From positions 1,178,001-1,242,000 of the forward strand of contig OY821614.1 of NCBI GenBank assembly GCA_963682085.1: a stretch of DNA of 64,000 nt. Direction: 5' to 3'. The position numbers and the translations under genes are program-made. Position 1 is the first letter of the stretch; each line of letters begins with the position of its first letter. Of the stretch, positions 63,847 to 64,000 are shown in pieces. The notes under the pieces are model-generated. The model did no database searches and was not told the DNA's origin. It worked only from the letters and a program-made list of their open reading frames with translations. Origin of the DNA: Thiodubiliella sp900128405. Its GTDB lineage: Bacteria > Pseudomonadota > Gammaproteobacteria > PS1 > Pseudothioglobaceae.

Positions 63847-64000
63847 GAGACCTTTGCATAAATATAGAGGATTAGCAGAATTCAATTTTTGTCAGATTGG
63901 TATTTTTTTTAAACTCTAGCAAGGCTAAGACTGGGTTTAAAAAACTTACCAAGTTAGTAAAAAGTGGATTTTTGATGATTATTCATATTTATGCAAAGGT
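63847..64000. mobile_element. MITE-like inverted-repeat element, copy 5 (cut by window end)
   Basis: Left end GAGACCTTTGCATAAATATA. The internal GCTAAGACTGGGTTTAAAAA is nearly identical to copy 4. Right end ATTTATGCAAAGGT, lacking only the last bases. Between it and rlmD lie about 170 bp with nothing recognisable. Confidence 0.75.

Noticed and set aside
1..64000. CRISPR array, prophage, integrase or rRNA operon
   Set aside because: No regularly spaced repeats, phage structural genes, integrase or rRNA sequence was seen anywhere in the window.

Overview
The window comes from an AT-rich gammaproteobacterial chromosome. The reasons are NuoC and NuoD as separate genes in a nuoA-N operon, Hda with a clamp-binding motif, CmoB, a YhdP-TldD pair, a purM-purN pair, CcmF/CcmI and RlmD. 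Together with the low GC content, the surface proteins (cadherin, fibronectin III and DUF1566 types), the TraT lipoprotein and the many small repeats, this would fit the SUP05/Thioglobaceae sulfur-oxidiser lineage, including its invertebrate symbionts. That placement is inference: no rRNA or sulfur-oxidation gene lies in the window.

Layout. 1-1545: 3' end of a cadherin-type surface protein with a choice-of-anchor U-like domain and a JDVT-CTERM-like tail. 1594-7322 (minus): serB-ccmF-ccmI-dapE-trmD, tightly packed. 7439-7523: tRNA-Leu(UAG). 7594-13241: DUF2892 protein, cysG, an unknown Cys-rich protein, hda-pgsA, purM-purN and a small unknown gene. 13338-20772: uvrA, pyrH-frr, a repetitive secreted protein, cmoB, a ZnuA-like protein and bioC. 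20995-37540 (minus): the complete 14-subunit complex I operon in the order nuoA to nuoN, interrupted by accessory genes. 38024-41216 (minus): two DUF1566 surface proteins around a doubtful Avd-like ORF. 41351-49284 (minus): yhdP-tldD, a one-domain asparaginase-like gene, traT, argB-pyrK-yggS. 49345-54157 (minus): copper cluster (small secreted protein, cytochrome c, multicopper oxidase, CopA). 54302-58964 (minus): clpA-surE-sulfatase. 59215-63677 (minus): rlmD and a SWIM/SNF2 helicase.

The most unusual structure is in the nuo operon. Three MNT-HEPN (MntA-HepT type) toxin-antitoxin modules sit co-directionally between nuoF and nuoG (two, one with its HEPN toxin decayed) and between nuoI and nuoJ. 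A DUF2442-like gene sits between nuoK and nuoL. Junctions are 1-17 bp overlaps or gaps of a few bases to a few tens of bases, apart from 135 bp before nuoJ.

A second signal is a family of non-coding inverted-repeat elements (MITE-like, about 115-183 bp, ends GAGACCTTTGCAT). Four long copies and several remnants lie between genes. One copy is flanked by TATA on both sides and lies between the -10 boxes of two divergent genes. A third signal is the pair of DUF1566 proteins with divergent C-terminal tails, which resemble targets of a diversity-generating retroelement. No reverse transcriptase is present here.
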